The notes: generated by a model from the sequence alone, not told the origin. 60,621 bases of DNA from Methylobacterium sp. Leaf118 (GCF_920984675.1 NZ_CAKLBV010000027.1:1-60621); one strand, 5' to 3'; numbered from the stretch's first letter, positions 17,072 to 25,998 are shown. Numbers and translations: made by a program.

Positions 17072-18088
17072 ATGGCTCTTATGAATCGTCGGATCGTCCT
17101 GGCCTCCCGGCCGCACGGCGAGCCGAAGCCCGAGCATTTCCGGCTGGAGGAGAGCCGGGCGCCGACGCCGAAGGAGGGCGAGGTTCTCCTGCGCACCCGC
17201 TGGCTGTCGCTCGATCCCTACATGCGCGGCCGCATGAGCGCGGCGAAGTCCTACGCGCAGCCCGTCGAGATCGGGGAGACCATGGTCGGCCAGACGGTGA
17301 GCGAGGTGGTGGCCTCCCACCATCCCGCCTACGCGCTCGGTGATCGCGTGCTGAGCCCCGCGGGATGGCAGGATTACTTCGTCTCGGACGGGACCGGCCT
17401 GCACCGGCTCGATCCGGCGGCCGGCCCGCCGAGCGCCTTTCTCGGCGTTCTCGGCATGCCGGGGCTCACGGCCTATGCGGGCCTCCTCGAGATCGGCCGC
17501 CCGCAGCCCGGCGAGACCGTCGCGGTGGCGGCCGCCGCCGGGCCGGTCGGCTCCCTCGTCGGCCAGATCGCCCGGATCAAGGGCGCGCGGGTGGTCGGCA
17601 TCGCGGGCGGGCCGGAGAAATGCGCCTACCTCACCGACGTCCTCGGCTTCGACGCGGCTCTCGACCACCGGGCCGGCGACTTCCCCGACGCCCTGGCGCG
17701 GGCCTGCCCGGACGGCATCGACGTGTATTTCGAGAATGTCGGCGGGGCCGTGTTCGCGGCGGTGCTGCCGCTCCTCAACGATTTCGCCCGGGTGCCGGTC
17801 TGCGGCCTCGTCGCGGGCTACAACCTGAGCGAAATGCCGCCCGGGCCCGACCGGGCTCCCCTGCTGATGCGCGCCGTGCTCACCCGGCGCCTGACGCTGC
17901 GCGGCTTCATCGTCTCGGATTTCGCCGGCCTGCACGGCGCCTTCCTGCACGACGTCGGCGATTGGCTGAAGGCCGGCCAGGTCAAGGCGCGGGAGGATGT
18001 GGTGGAGGGGCTGGAACAGGCGCCCGCCGCCTTCGCCGGGATGCTGCGCGGCACGAATTTCGGCAAGCTCGTCGTAAGGGTGGCCTGA
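17072..18088 (+). CDS. NADP-dependent oxidoreductase, zinc-free MDR family (CurA/leukotriene-B4-dehydrogenase-like)
   Basis: The 338-residue protein lacks the zinc ligands of alcohol dehydrogenases. It carries the marks of the medium-chain enal/enone reductases: LSLDPYMRGRMS near residue 50, GMPGLTAYAGLLEIG, the nucleotide-binding AAAGPVGSLVGQIA, and DVYFENVGG. Such enzymes reduce alpha,beta-unsaturated aldehydes or ketones with NADPH. The start ATG 17072 follows GGGAGA. It is monocistronic, with 262 bp and a LexA box before ssb. Confidence 0.92.
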   Translation: MALMNRRIVLASRPHGEPKPEHFRLEESRAPTPKEGEVLLRTRWLSLDPYMRGRMSAAKSYAQPVEIGETMVGQTVSEVVASHHPAYALGDRVLSPAGWQDYFVSDGTGLHRLDPAAGPPSAFLGVLGMPGLTAYAGLLEIGRPQPGETVAVAAAAGPVGSLVGQIARIKGARVVGIAGGPEKCAYLTDVLGFDAALDHRAGDFPDALARACPDGIDVYFENVGGAVFAAVLPLLNDFARVPVCGLVAGYNLSEMPPGPDRAPLLMRAVLTRRLTLRGFIVSDFAGLHGAFLHDVGDWLKAGQVKAREDVVEGLEQAPAAFAGMLRGTNFGKLVVRVA

Positions 18089-18189
18089 GATCGGCGGCGG
18101 GACGGCGCCGAGGGGTAGTCCCTCGGCGTGTCCGGCTCCCGCGCAGTCCCAGCACGATCTCACGCCACGGCGCTCTTGCGGGACAAATA

Positions 18190-18204
18190 GAACAAAACTA
18201 GAAC
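18190..18204. promoter_or_regulatory. LexA (SOS) box upstream of ssb
   Basis: The sequence GAACAAAACTAGAAC is an exact match to the alphaproteobacterial LexA operator GAAC-N7-GAAC (reverse complement GTTC-N7-GTTC). It lies in an AT-rich stretch 147 bp before the ssb start codon and about 100 bp after the preceding gene. It therefore most likely governs an ssb promoter in this intergenic region, making ssb damage-inducible. Confidence 0.85.
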
Positions 18205-18350
18205 ATGATTCCGCCGCGTGGACGGGCTCGCCGGTGTGAAGCGGGCACAAGCGCGGCGGACGGCTTGCCCGCGCGGGGGCGGACCTTCAAGGTCCGGCCA
18301 TCGCGGGCGAGGATGGGCCCTGTGAGATCGGATCGGATGGAGAGAGTGAG

Positions 18351-18908
18351 ATGGCGGGCAGCGTCAACAAGGTGATCCTGGTCGGCAATCTCGGGCGCGA
18401 TCCCGAGACGCGGCGGCTGTCCTCGGGCGACCCCGTGGTGAACCTGCGCATCGCGACGTCGGAGTCCTGGAAGGACAAGGCGAGCGGCGAGCGCAAGGAG
18501 AAGACCGAGTGGCACTCGGTCGTCATCTACAACGACAACCTCGCACGCGTCGCGGAGCAGTACCTGCGCAAAGGGTCGAAGGTCTACATCGAGGGCCAGC
18601 TTCAGACCCGCAAGTGGACCGACCAGTCGGGCGTCGAGAAATACACGACCGAGGTGGTGCTTCAGCGATTCCGCGGCGAGATGACGATTCTCGACGGTCG
18701 CGGTGGCGGCGGCGGCGAGTTCGCGGGCGAGGACGATCAGGGCGGCGGCGGCGGTGGCCGGATCAGCCGCGGCGGCGACCGGGATGGCGGGCGCGACGAT
18801 TACGGCTCGGGCCGTTCCTCCGGCGGCGGCGGCGGCGGCGACCGCCGGCCCTCCTCAGGGGGCGGATCGAAGCCGAACTACGACCTCGACGACGACATTC
18901 CGTTCTAG
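18351..18908 (+). CDS. ssb: Single-stranded DNA-binding protein
   Basis: SSB coats single-stranded DNA in replication, recombination and repair. The 185-residue protein has the OB fold in residues 1-110 ([45 protein letters not shown]) and a long Gly-rich disordered linker. It ends in the acidic tip DDDIPF that binds partner proteins. A GGAGAGAG ribosome site precedes the ATG. A LexA box upstream suggests SOS induction. In many alphaproteobacteria ssb lies beside uvrA; here uvrA is not adjacent on either side. Confidence 0.98.
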   Translation: MAGSVNKVILVGNLGRDPETRRLSSGDPVVNLRIATSESWKDKASGERKEKTEWHSVVIYNDNLARVAEQYLRKGSKVYIEGQLQTRKWTDQSGVEKYTTEVVLQRFRGEMTILDGRGGGGGEFAGEDDQGGGGGGRISRGGDRDGGRDDYGSGRSSGGGGGGDRRPSSGGGSKPNYDLDDDIPF

Positions 18909-18929
18909 GACCTCGACCCGAAAGGGGGG

Positions 18930-18957
18930 ACGCCGGCTCTCGACAGGGGGCCGGCGT
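18930..18957 (+). terminator. Terminator-like hairpin after ssb
   Basis: The arms ACGCCGGC and GCCGGCGT (8 bp) enclose a 12-nt loop and are followed by TTTCCC, 21 bp past the ssb stop codon. The T-run is short, so termination may be partial. Confidence 0.65.
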
Positions 18958-19042
18958 TTCCCGTGGAGGATCAGGCGCGCCGTGGCTTCGTGGCCCGACG
19001 CGTCCGGGTCGAACCTCCCCAATGGTGGCCGCGAAGGTTTGG

Positions 19043-19417
19043 TCAGGCCTGGGCGGAGACCGGATCGCCCGCCGTTCCGTAGCCGCGTCGGGCGGCGGCG
19101 CGGTTGACGAGGCCGAAGCGCAGCACGGACTCCTCCCAATAATCGATCGCCCGCACGAGCCGGCGCCGCGCCCGCTCGGTCTCCTCGGGCGCCGCATCGG
19201 ACGGCGTCTCGGCCAGCCCCACCGCCGCGATCAGCACGTTGTCGCGCTCGTCCTCGATGCGCCGGTCGCGCTCGAGATGTCCGCGCACCTCGGCATCGAA
19301 GAGGGCGATCACCCGCCAGGGCAGTTCGTCCTTGTCGACGCCGCCGGGAAAGGTCGCGGCCAGGCGCCGCCCCTCGGCACCGGCCCGGCGCATCAGGTCC
19401 GACAGGCTCGTCTCCAT
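19043..19417 (-). CDS. Hypothetical protein, helical, 124 residues
   Basis: The product begins METSLSDLMRRAGAEG. It is Arg/Glu/Ala-rich, probably all-helical, with a charged centre (RDRRIEDERDNVLIAAVGL) and a conserved-looking WEESVLRFGLVNRAAARRGYG end. No signal peptide or membrane segment is visible. An AAGGAGA ribosome site in front of the ATG at 19417 supports this start over the upstream one. I do not recognise a family. It is convergent with ssb. Confidence 0.6.
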   Translation of the reverse strand: METSLSDLMRRAGAEGRRLAATFPGGVDKDELPWRVIALFDAEVRGHLERDRRIEDERDNVLIAAVGLAETPSDAAPEETERARRRLVRAIDYWEESVLRFGLVNRAAARRGYGTAGDPVSAQA

Positions 19418-19706
19418 CCGGTCTCCTTCCGAGGTTCGCTCCGCCCCCCACCGAGGCCCGTTCGGCAACGCCCGTCGCGCCGAGATGGCCCCGCCGCCGG
19501 GCTCCGAATCGGCGAAGAATCGCCCCGCGCGAGGGCCGAAGGGCGCGCGCGGCGGGCCGATTGGACGCCCATTGGGGGGCCAAAGGCTTCGTAAGTCACG
19601 GCCACGCCGGTCGATTTCGTCCGCGATTGTGCCTTATTGCCTTCACACTCACCGGTGAAGTGCAAAAGGCGGCAGATCGACCGCGAATGCAGTCTCGGGG
19701 GCGAGA

Positions 19707-19946
19707 ATGGTGGATGTCGAGAACCTTCCGGCTTGGGCGCGGCGACGGCTGGACCGGCATTTCAAGCGCGGCGGCAGCGGACGCATCGTTCGCTGGATGA
19801 CGGTTTCGGCCGGCACGGTCGCCGATCCCGTGGCCGACGCGCCGCCCGCCGATTCAGGCGCGCCCCTTCCGCCGGACAACATCCTCGTCTTCGCGCGCTC
19901 GGCGGCGCCTGCGGCCCCGGAGCCGGCCCGCAGCCTCGCGGGCTGA
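19707..19946 (+). CDS. Small hypothetical protein, 79 residues
   Basis: A short frame starts MVDVENLPAWARRRLDRHFK after a GGGGGCGAGA ribosome-site-like stretch. The N-terminal third is basic and amphipathic; the rest is Ala/Pro-rich and looks disordered. It is isolated, with 289 bp before and 269 bp after it. No family recognised, and in such GC-rich DNA a frame of this size can arise by chance, so confidence is moderate. Confidence 0.4.
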   Translation: MVDVENLPAWARRRLDRHFKRGGSGRIVRWMTVSAGTVADPVADAPPADSGAPLPPDNILVFARSAAPAAPEPARSLAG

Positions 19947-20215
19947 CGCCGCCCCGCCTGCGCGTCCGCCCGACGAGGCCTGGGCTCCGATCGTCGGGCG
20001 ACCGCGCGTCGGGACGGCCGTGATCTGACGGATCGGGATCGGGCCCGGCGTCGTGCGAAGAAACCGGGCTCGCCGCCGTTCCAGCGGTTCGGGACGGCGC
20101 AAGCGTGGCAGGAATGCCGCACCGTGAGGAGAAGCGCACGCGCGCGGGCCGGTTGAGGGGTGAGCCACAGAAAGGGCATAACATCTGCTTAGCCGCCAGG
20201 GCCGAAGGGGGGTCC

Positions 20216-20782
20216 ATGGGCAGCAAGCGGGATGGTTCGATGAGACGGACGGGATGGTTCGGCGTGAGCGCGGCGGCGGTTGCGGGCCTCGCCTTCGCGA
20301 CGGCCGGCACGGCCGCGGCGAGCGAGATCGTCAGCGGCAAGGCGCGGGTTCTCAACGGCGACACGCTCGTCGTCGGTGGCCGCGTGGTCGGGCTCTACGG
20401 CGTGGCCGCGCCGGGTCTGAAGCAGACCTGCCTGAACGCCAAGGGACAGGGTTACGCCTGCGGGACCACCGCGGCGAAGGCGCTCGCGGCGCATCTGCGG
20501 GAGGCCACGGTGTCCTGCCGGATCCGCGAGACGGACAGCTACGGCCGGGCCCTCGCGGTCTGCCTGCGGGACAAGGACGATCTGAGTGCCTGGATGGCGG
20601 AGCGCGGCTTCGTCATGGCCGACCGCCGCCGGGGCCAAGCCGCCTATGTCGGCGCCGAGACATTGGCCTGGGGCAAGCGCCTCGGGCTCTGGGCGGGCTC
20701 CTTCGAGGACCCGACCAACCGGCCGCGCACGGCCTATAACCGCGCCAACGCCGTGGCCGAGGCGCAGCCCGGCGCCCACTGA
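20216..20782 (+). CDS. Exported thermonuclease-like (SNase-fold) protein with degenerate active site
   Basis: The 188-residue protein starts at the ATG at 20216 after AAGGGGGG. A signal peptide ends near AAASE, and an SNase-like domain follows. The motif VLNGDTLVVGG aligns with the family's VxDGDT; D49 is kept but the first Asp is Asn47. In the next block, GLYGVAAPG stands where active enzymes have RLxGIDAPE, so the catalytic Arg, Asp and Glu are Gly59, Ala64 and Gly67. YGRAL keeps R111. Four Cys could form disulfides. It is probably not a nuclease; a binding role is inference. Confidence 0.8.
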   Translation: MGSKRDGSMRRTGWFGVSAAAVAGLAFATAGTAAASEIVSGKARVLNGDTLVVGGRVVGLYGVAAPGLKQTCLNAKGQGYACGTTAAKALAAHLREATVSCRIRETDSYGRALAVCLRDKDDLSAWMAERGFVMADRRRGQAAYVGAETLAWGKRLGLWAGSFEDPTNRPRTAYNRANAVAEAQPGAH

Positions 20783-20995
20783 GCCGAGCCGGGCGGTCTG
20801 GCGCGAGAGCAAGCGGGCCACGCAAAGGCCCCACGTCAGGAAGCCACGGCGGACAATCCGGTGCCGGGGCCGCCGCGGTCGCCGATCCGCCGCATCGCGC
20901 GCGTGTCGTTCGAGGCCTCCGCCCCGGTCGGGCGAATCGTCCGGCGGTTCGGACCCGCCGGAGCGCCGCACCAGGCGAGGATGGGAGGGCTGCCC

Positions 20996-21298
20996 ATGTC
21001 GATCGAACAGGATCTCGGCTTCCGATCCAAGCTGGTGCTGCACAAACTCGGCCACGATCTCGGACGCTCCCTCGACGAGCGCGGCGCCCTGGATCTGCCC
21101 CGGGCATGGCACGCCCTGGTCGACGAGATCGGCGACCGGGCCGACGACACCCTCACCCTCCAAGTCCATCGCACCCTCCAAGTCCATCGCACCCTCCAAG
21201 TCCATCGCACCCTCCCAGTCCCTCTCACCCTCCAAGTCCATCGCAACGACGATCCGACGCTCGGCCACGACCGCATCGTGTTCGACCTGGCGGAGTGA
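20996..21298 (+). CDS. Hypothetical protein with hexapeptide tandem repeat
   Basis: The 100-residue protein begins MSIEQDLGFRSKLVLHKLGH at the ATG at 20996, and the pattern looks like a real cytoplasmic protein. Residues 54-83 are five copies of a six-residue unit, TLQVHR, with the fourth copy altered to TLPVPL. They are encoded by an 18-bp tandem repeat. Non-repetitive ends (WHALVDEIGDRADD before, NDDPTLGHDRIVFDLAE after) suggest a normal short protein whose middle has been expanded. The family is not recognised. Confidence 0.6.
   Translation: MSIEQDLGFRSKLVLHKLGHDLGRSLDERGALDLPRAWHALVDEIGDRADDTLTLQVHRTLQVHRTLQVHRTLPVPLTLQVHRNDDPTLGHDRIVFDLAE
21155..21244 (+). repeat. 18-bp tandem repeat, five copies (minisatellite)
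   Basis: The unit ACCCTCCAAGTCCATCGC occurs at 21155, 21173, 21191 and 21227 exactly, with a diverged copy at 21209. It stays in frame and encodes TLQVHR each time. Near-identity of copies points to recent slippage or unequal recombination. Confidence 0.95.
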
Positions 21299-21546
21299 CG
21301 GGGCTGCAGGCCGGGGGACCGCGGGCGATCGAGCGCTTGCGGTCCCGGAAGGCCAATGCCACCTAGAGCCTCGGCCCGAGGGAGGGACGCCGGCGTTCGG
21401 TCAACGCCCGAACCGGCGGAGAGACCTCGAGCATCGACCAGGGATGGCGGGGGCGAAGGCGGGGATCCGGACCCGGCCGCGCCGTCGTATCGCGCGCCGT
21501 CCTGCCCGCTCCGGGCCGATGCTTCAGGGAACATCGAGACCACACC

Positions 21547-21825
21547 ATGCCCAGCCCGACCTCTCGCGCCGCCGTCCTGCTCGCAGGCCTCCTGCTCTCC
21601 GGTGTCACGGGGGCGGCCCTCGCGCAGACGGCGGCCGAGCCTCGTGCGCCCCTCACCGGCCGCAGCGTCACCGCGGCCGGCCAGACCAAGCCGCCGACGC
21701 CGGGGCAGCTCTCGGCCTCCTCGCAGGCGCAGATGCAGAAGGCGCAGCGCGCGGCCCGGGATCGCGACAAGGCGTGGGACGCCAAGATGAACCGGACGAT
21801 GGGCTCGATCTGCAAGGGGTGCTGA
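21547..21825 (+). CDS. Small exported hypothetical protein
   Basis: The 92-residue protein has a signal peptide ending near ALAQT. A short, helical, charged mature part follows (SSQAQMQKAQRAARDRDKAW), ending in MGSICKGC with two Cys at the C-terminus. The two terminal Cys may form a disulfide or bind metal. It lies 22 bp upstream of the ABC ATPase gene on the same strand and may be co-transcribed. No family recognised. Confidence 0.65.
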   Translation: MPSPTSRAAVLLAGLLLSGVTGAALAQTAAEPRAPLTGRSVTAAGQTKPPTPGQLSASSQAQMQKAQRAARDRDKAWDAKMNRTMGSICKGC

Positions 21826-21847
21826 CCGACCGGAGGGGACGCCCCGG

Positions 21848-22786
21848 ATGATCCGCTTCGAGGGCGTGGGCAAGCGCTTTCCCGGCGCCGAAAGCCCGGC
21901 GATCGAGGGCCTCGATCTCACGGTGCCGGAGGGCCTCACCCTCGCGCTGATCGGCCCCTCGGGCTGCGGCAAATCGACGACCCTGCGGATGGTCAACCGC
22001 CTCGTCGAGCCGGATACCGGCCGCATCCTCCTGGCCGGGCGCGACGTGGCGGCGAGCGATCCGGTCACCCTGCGGCGCGGCATCGGCTACGTGATCCAGG
22101 GGGTCGGCCTGTTTCCCCATCGCAGCGTCGGCGAGAACGTCGCGACCGTCCCCGAGCTGCTCGGCTGGACGCGGGCGCGCATCGCGGAGCGAGTCGATGC
22201 CCTGCTCACCCTCGTCGGCCTCGATCCGGCCCGCTACCGCGACCGCCGGCCCGACGCGCTCTCGGGCGGGCAGCGCCAGCGCGTCGGCGTCGCCCGGGCG
22301 CTCGCCGCCGACCCACCAGTGCTGCTGATGGACGAGCCGTTCGGCGCCGTCGATCCGGTGACCCGTAGCCGGCTTCAGGACGAGATCCGGACGATCCTGC
22401 GCTCCCTCGGCAAGACCGTGATTCTCGTGACCCACGACATCGGCGAGGCGATGCGGATGGGAGACCGGATCGCCGTGATGCACGACGGCCGCCTCGTCCA
22501 GTCCAGCACGCCGGAGGCACTGCTCGCGGCCCCCGCGGACGCCTTCACGGAGCGCTTCCTCGGCTCTGGCCGGGCCCTGCGCCGGCTCGACCGGCTGCGG
22601 GTGGGTGATTTTGCCACCGCCGCCCCGCGGGCGGGCGAGGCTCCCACGATCGCGCCGGAAGCGAGCCTGCAGGAGGCGCTCGACCAGATGCTCGCGAGCG
22701 GCGCGACGCATCTCGCGGTCGGCAGCGGCAGCCTGACCCTCGACGCCGTGCGGGCCGCCGCCCGGGCCGAGGCCGGGCCGGGCTGA
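21848..22786 (+). CDS. ABC transporter ATP-binding protein, quaternary-amine/osmoprotectant type (OpuCA/ProV-like)
   Basis: The 312-residue ATPase has Walker A GPSGCGKST, the Q-loop region GYVIQGVGLFPH, signature LSGGQRQRVGVARAL, Walker B LLMDEPFG and the H-loop TH. The early GYVIQGVGLFPHRSVGENVA and the MDEPFGAVDPVTR stretch are typical of the glycine-betaine/proline-betaine/choline class. The C-terminal extension is short and does not show clear CBS domains. No permease or binding-protein gene adjoins it; the next gene is on the other strand. The transporter is therefore incomplete locally. Confidence 0.88.
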   Translation: MIRFEGVGKRFPGAESPAIEGLDLTVPEGLTLALIGPSGCGKSTTLRMVNRLVEPDTGRILLAGRDVAASDPVTLRRGIGYVIQGVGLFPHRSVGENVATVPELLGWTRARIAERVDALLTLVGLDPARYRDRRPDALSGGQRQRVGVARALAADPPVLLMDEPFGAVDPVTRSRLQDEIRTILRSLGKTVILVTHDIGEAMRMGDRIAVMHDGRLVQSSTPEALLAAPADAFTERFLGSGRALRRLDRLRVGDFATAAPRAGEAPTIAPEASLQEALDQMLASGATHLAVGSGSLTLDAVRAAARAEAGPG

Positions 22787-22824
22787 GACATTCTTGGGAC
22801 GATCCCGCGATCCCGCCCGCGGCG

Positions 22825-23283
22825 CTAACGCTTCTTCTTCGGATCGCGGTTCGACGCGCCCCGGATCAGGCCGGCAAGGCCCGCCTCGATCACCGCATCC
22901 GCGGCCTCGGAGGGCGAGAACCATTGCGACACCCGCTGGCCGCGCTCGGGAAACTTCTTGAGTTGCTTGCGCACCTCGAGCGGGAAGACCGTGACCTGGC
23001 ACAAGACGGCGTCCCGGTTCTTCAGGCGCTTTTCGTAGAGGTAGAAGCCGAGGGGACGCTTGCCGACATGGCCGACGATGCCGGCCTCCTCGTAGGCCTC
23101 GCGCGCCGCCGCCTCGAAGGGCTTGCGGCCCTTCATCGGCCATCCCTTGGGGATGACCCAGCGCCGGGTTTCGCGGGAGGTCACGAGCAGCACCTCGGTC
23201 CCCCCTTCGGGAGTCCGGCGCATCGGCAAGACGCCGACCTGGGGGCGCGCATCGCGGCTGGTGTCGATCGGGCCGGCCGTCAT
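22825..23283 (-). CDS. NUDIX hydrolase
   Basis: The 152-residue protein contains a Nudix motif, WVIPKGWPMKGRKPFEAAAR followed by EAYEEAGI. The REAYEEAG core carrying the metal-binding Glu residues is intact, but the position usually filled by the first conserved Glu of Gx5Ex7REUxEExGU is Arg. This GWPMKG subgroup is common in Hyphomicrobiales and resembles diphosphoinositol/diadenosine polyphosphate hydrolases. The C-terminal Lys-rich RDPKKKR is notable. I choose the ATG at 23283 (MTAGPIDTSRDARP); upstream in-frame ATGs exist. Substrate unknown. Confidence 0.87.
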   Translation of the reverse strand: MTAGPIDTSRDARPQVGVLPMRRTPEGGTEVLLVTSRETRRWVIPKGWPMKGRKPFEAAAREAYEEAGIVGHVGKRPLGFYLYEKRLKNRDAVLCQVTVFPLEVRKQLKKFPERGQRVSQWFSPSEAADAVIEAGLAGLIRGASNRDPKKKR

Positions 23284-23549
23284 GCGTGTGCAACGCCCCA
23301 TGGGCCGCGCGGTTCGCGCGCGCTCTTGCCCACCGAGCCCGTCCCGAAGGGACACCGTGATGGACCGGACGATTTGACGACATGATGACGGAAAGGCACG
23401 GCGCTTCGCCCGAACGCTGTGATCGCGCCGCAGCAAAGGGCGGCAGCCTCCCGTAACGGAGTTCCGCCCCCGACCTCAAGGGAAAATTAACCGGCAAACC
23501 TTTCAGAACCGCATCGGTCGCAGGACGCGTCCGTTCGGTCCGAGGCCGC

Positions 23550-24026
23550 TCAGCCGTTCATGCTGAGGTTCTCGATCAGCGCGTTGAGATCGGCCCGCAT
23601 GGCCTGGATCTCCGGCTCGGACATGTTGAGCTGGCACATCACCGATTGGCGCACGGCCACCGCCTCGGCGCGTAGGGCACGGCCCGCCTCGGTGAGGGAA
23701 ATCTCCACCTCGCGCTCGTCCGACTGGCGCCGGCTTCGGCTGAGGAAGCCGCTGCTCTCCAGACGCTTCAGCACCGGCGTCAACGTGCCGGAATCGAGCC
23801 TCAGGCGCCGCCCGATCTCGGAGACGGTGACGCCGTCATTCTCCCAGAGGACGAGCAGGACGAGATATTGTGGATAGGTGAGGCCCATCCGTTCCAGCAT
23901 GGGCCGGTACGACTTCGTCATCCGATGGGCGGCGGCGTAGAGCGCGTAGCAGAGCTGGTTGTCGAGCAGCAGCGGGTCCTTGAGCACCCCTGCGGTCTCG
24001 TTGGGAGCATTCACCACGCGTACCAT
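23550..24026 (-). CDS. MarR-family regulator, OhrR-like (peroxide-sensing type)
   Basis: The 158-residue winged-helix protein has LLDNQLCYALYAAAHRMTK near the N-terminus with Cys 26, matching the reactive Cys of OhrR. A second Cys at 131 (SVMCQLNMSE) corresponds to the resolving Cys of the two-Cys OhrR subgroup. The DNA-binding part is TVSEIGRRLRLDSGTLTPVL with wing SRSRRQSDEREVEI. OhrR represses the organic-hydroperoxide reductase gene ohr until oxidised. No ohr gene is in the window, so the target must be elsewhere. The start is ATG 24026. Confidence 0.88.
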   Translation of the reverse strand: MVRVVNAPNETAGVLKDPLLLDNQLCYALYAAAHRMTKSYRPMLERMGLTYPQYLVLLVLWENDGVTVSEIGRRLRLDSGTLTPVLKRLESSGFLSRSRRQSDEREVEISLTEAGRALRAEAVAVRQSVMCQLNMSEPEIQAMRADLNALIENLSMNG

Positions 24027-24215
24027 GCCGTTCGACGAAGCCTTCCGTCCGGCAAAGCGACCGGGGCGGGCCACCCTGCGCGGGGCCTCAGCTTGGTCAT
24101 GCCGCGGATACGATAGCGGATGAACCCCCGGTGGGTACATGCACAAATGTCCCACACCCGCTTTTCCCCGGACTTTCGTCCGCCCGGCGGGACGGGTCAG
24201 GGCTCAAATAGCAGA

Positions 24216-24237
24216 AAGGCGGCCCGGAGGCCGCCTT
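24216..24237 (-). terminator. Rho-independent terminator of the spc/alpha ribosomal operon
   Basis: Perfect 9-bp stem AAGGCGGCC / GGCCGCCTT with a 4-nt loop. Read on the minus strand it is followed by TTTCTG. It lies 29 bp past the rplQ stop codon, the natural end of the operon. Confidence 0.9.
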
Positions 24238-24265
24238 CCGCTCGACGTGGAGGAGTGCCCGCCGG

Positions 24266-24679
24266 TCAGGCGGCGTCGGCCGACGCCTGGCTCGGGCCGG
24301 AATCCTTGCCGCGTGCATCGACGTCGCGGTCCACGAACTCGATGACGGCGAGCGGGGCGTTGTCGCCATAGCGGAAGCCCGCCTTCATGATGCGGCAATA
24401 GCCGCCCGGACGCGACTGGTAGCGCGGGCCGAGCACGGTGAAGAGCTTCTTGACCATGTCCTTGTCGCGGATCTGGGCCATGGCGAGGCGGCGGGCGTGG
24501 ACGCTGTCGGTGCGGCCGAGGGAGATCAGCTTCTCGACGACCGGGCGGAGATCCTTCGCCTTCGGCAGGGTGGTGACGATCTGCTCATGCTTGAGCAGAG
24601 CGACCGACATGTTGGCGAACATCGCCTTGCGATGCTCGGCGGTGCGGTTGAAGCGGCGACCGCGATAGGCGTGACGCAT
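24266..24679 (-). CDS. rplQ: 50S ribosomal protein L17
   Basis: The 137-residue protein begins [20 protein letters not shown], the L17 signature, with LVSL-type helices and [18 protein letters not shown] near the end. L17 lies near the polypeptide exit. It is the last gene of the operon, 202 bp downstream of rpoA, and is followed by an intrinsic terminator. The ATG at 24679 fits all homologues. Confidence 0.98.
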   Translation of the reverse strand: MRHAYRGRRFNRTAEHRKAMFANMSVALLKHEQIVTTLPKAKDLRPVVEKLISLGRTDSVHARRLAMAQIRDKDMVKKLFTVLGPRYQSRPGGYCRIMKAGFRYGDNAPLAVIEFVDRDVDARGKDSGPSQASADAA

Positions 24680-24881
24680 GATGGCTGTTCCTTCTCCGTC
24701 ACGGCCGCCGTGCCACGGTACGGCCATGTGCCCTGCAGGGCTGTTCTTGAAATTCCGCGTAACCCCGCGGCGGGATGGATGAGGCGCGCCCGACCCCGGG
24801 GCATCGCCCCGGTTCGGGATCGGCCCGACAGGCGGCACCCTGCGGCGCCGCCCCGTGTCGCCCGAGAGCGACCGTGTCGCC

Positions 24882-25901
24882 TCAGTAATGCTCTTCGAAG
24901 CGCTTGGCGAGATCCTCGATGTTCTCCGGCGGCCAGCCGGGGATGTCCATACCGAGGTGCAGGCCCATGCCGGCGAGCACTTCCTTGATCTCGTTGAGCG
25001 ACTTGCGACCGAAGTTCGGGGTGCGCAGCATCTCGCCCTCGGACTTCTGGATCAGGTCGCCGATATAGACGATGTTGTCGTTCTTCAGGCAGTTCGCCGA
25101 ACGGACCGACAGCTCCAGCTCGTCCACCTTCTTGAGCAGAGCCGGGTTGAAGGGCAGCTGCGGCGCGAGCGGGGCGGCCTCTTCCTTGCGGGGCTCCTCG
25201 AAGTTCACGAAGACCTGGAGCTGGTCCTGGATGATGCGGGCCGCATAGGCCAGCGCATCCTCCGGGGTCACGGCGCCGTTGGTCTCCAGCGTCATGGTCA
25301 GCTTGTCCTTGTCGAGATCCTGGCCCTCGCGGGTGGTCTCGACGCGGTAACTGACCTTGGTGACGGGCGAGTAGAGCGCATCCACCGGGATCAGGCCGAT
25401 CGGCGCGTCCTCGGGGCGGTTGCGATCGGCCGGGACGTAGCCCTTACCGGTGGCGACGGTGAACTCCATGCGGATCTCGGCGCCGTCGTCCAGCGTGCAG
25501 ATCGCGAGCTCGGGGTTGAGCACCTGGATGTCGCCGGTCACGGCGATGTCACCCGCGGTGACGACGCCCGGGCCGGTCTTGCGCAGGGTCATGCGCTTGG
25601 GCGTATCGGTCTGCGAGCGCAGGGCGATCGTCTTGATGTTGAGGACGATGTCGGTCACGTCCTCGCGCACGCCGGGGATCGACGAGAACTCGTGGAGCAC
25701 GCCGTCGATCTGCACCGAGGTGACCGCGGCGCCCTGGAGCGAGGAGAGCAGGACGCGACGGAGCGAGTTGCCGAGCGTCGTGCCGAAGCCGCGCTCCAGC
25801 GGCTCGGCCACCACGGTGGCGACCCGCTTGGGATCATCGCCGGCCGACACCTGGAGCTTGTTCGGCTTGATGAGCTCTTGCCAGTTCTTCTGAATGACCA
25901 C
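24882..25901 (-). CDS. rpoA: DNA-directed RNA polymerase alpha subunit
   Basis: The 339-residue protein contains the alpha N-terminal assembly domain ([20 protein letters not shown] at about 31-50) and the C-terminal domain that contacts UP elements and activators ([20 protein letters not shown]). Alpha dimerises and nucleates polymerase assembly. It is preceded on the same strand by a metallo-hydrolase gene rather than rpsK or rpsD, and followed by rplQ. Confidence 0.98.
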   Translation of the reverse strand: MVIQKNWQELIKPNKLQVSAGDDPKRVATVVAEPLERGFGTTLGNSLRRVLLSSLQGAAVTSVQIDGVLHEFSSIPGVREDVTDIVLNIKTIALRSQTDTPKRMTLRKTGPGVVTAGDIAVTGDIQVLNPELAICTLDDGAEIRMEFTVATGKGYVPADRNRPEDAPIGLIPVDALYSPVTKVSYRVETTREGQDLDKDKLTMTLETNGAVTPEDALAYAARIIQDQLQVFVNFEEPRKEEAAPLAPQLPFNPALLKKVDELELSVRSANCLKNDNIVYIGDLIQKSEGEMLRTPNFGRKSLNEIKEVLAGMGLHLGMDIPGWPPENIEDLAKRFEEHY

Positions 25902-25998
25902 AGTCCTACCTCTTCACAATCCCGCGCCGCCGGCGTCCCGGAAGCGCTTCGGCCGGCTCAGGGCGCGCCCCTCAGGCGCCCGAGCCGGTCCCGGATCC

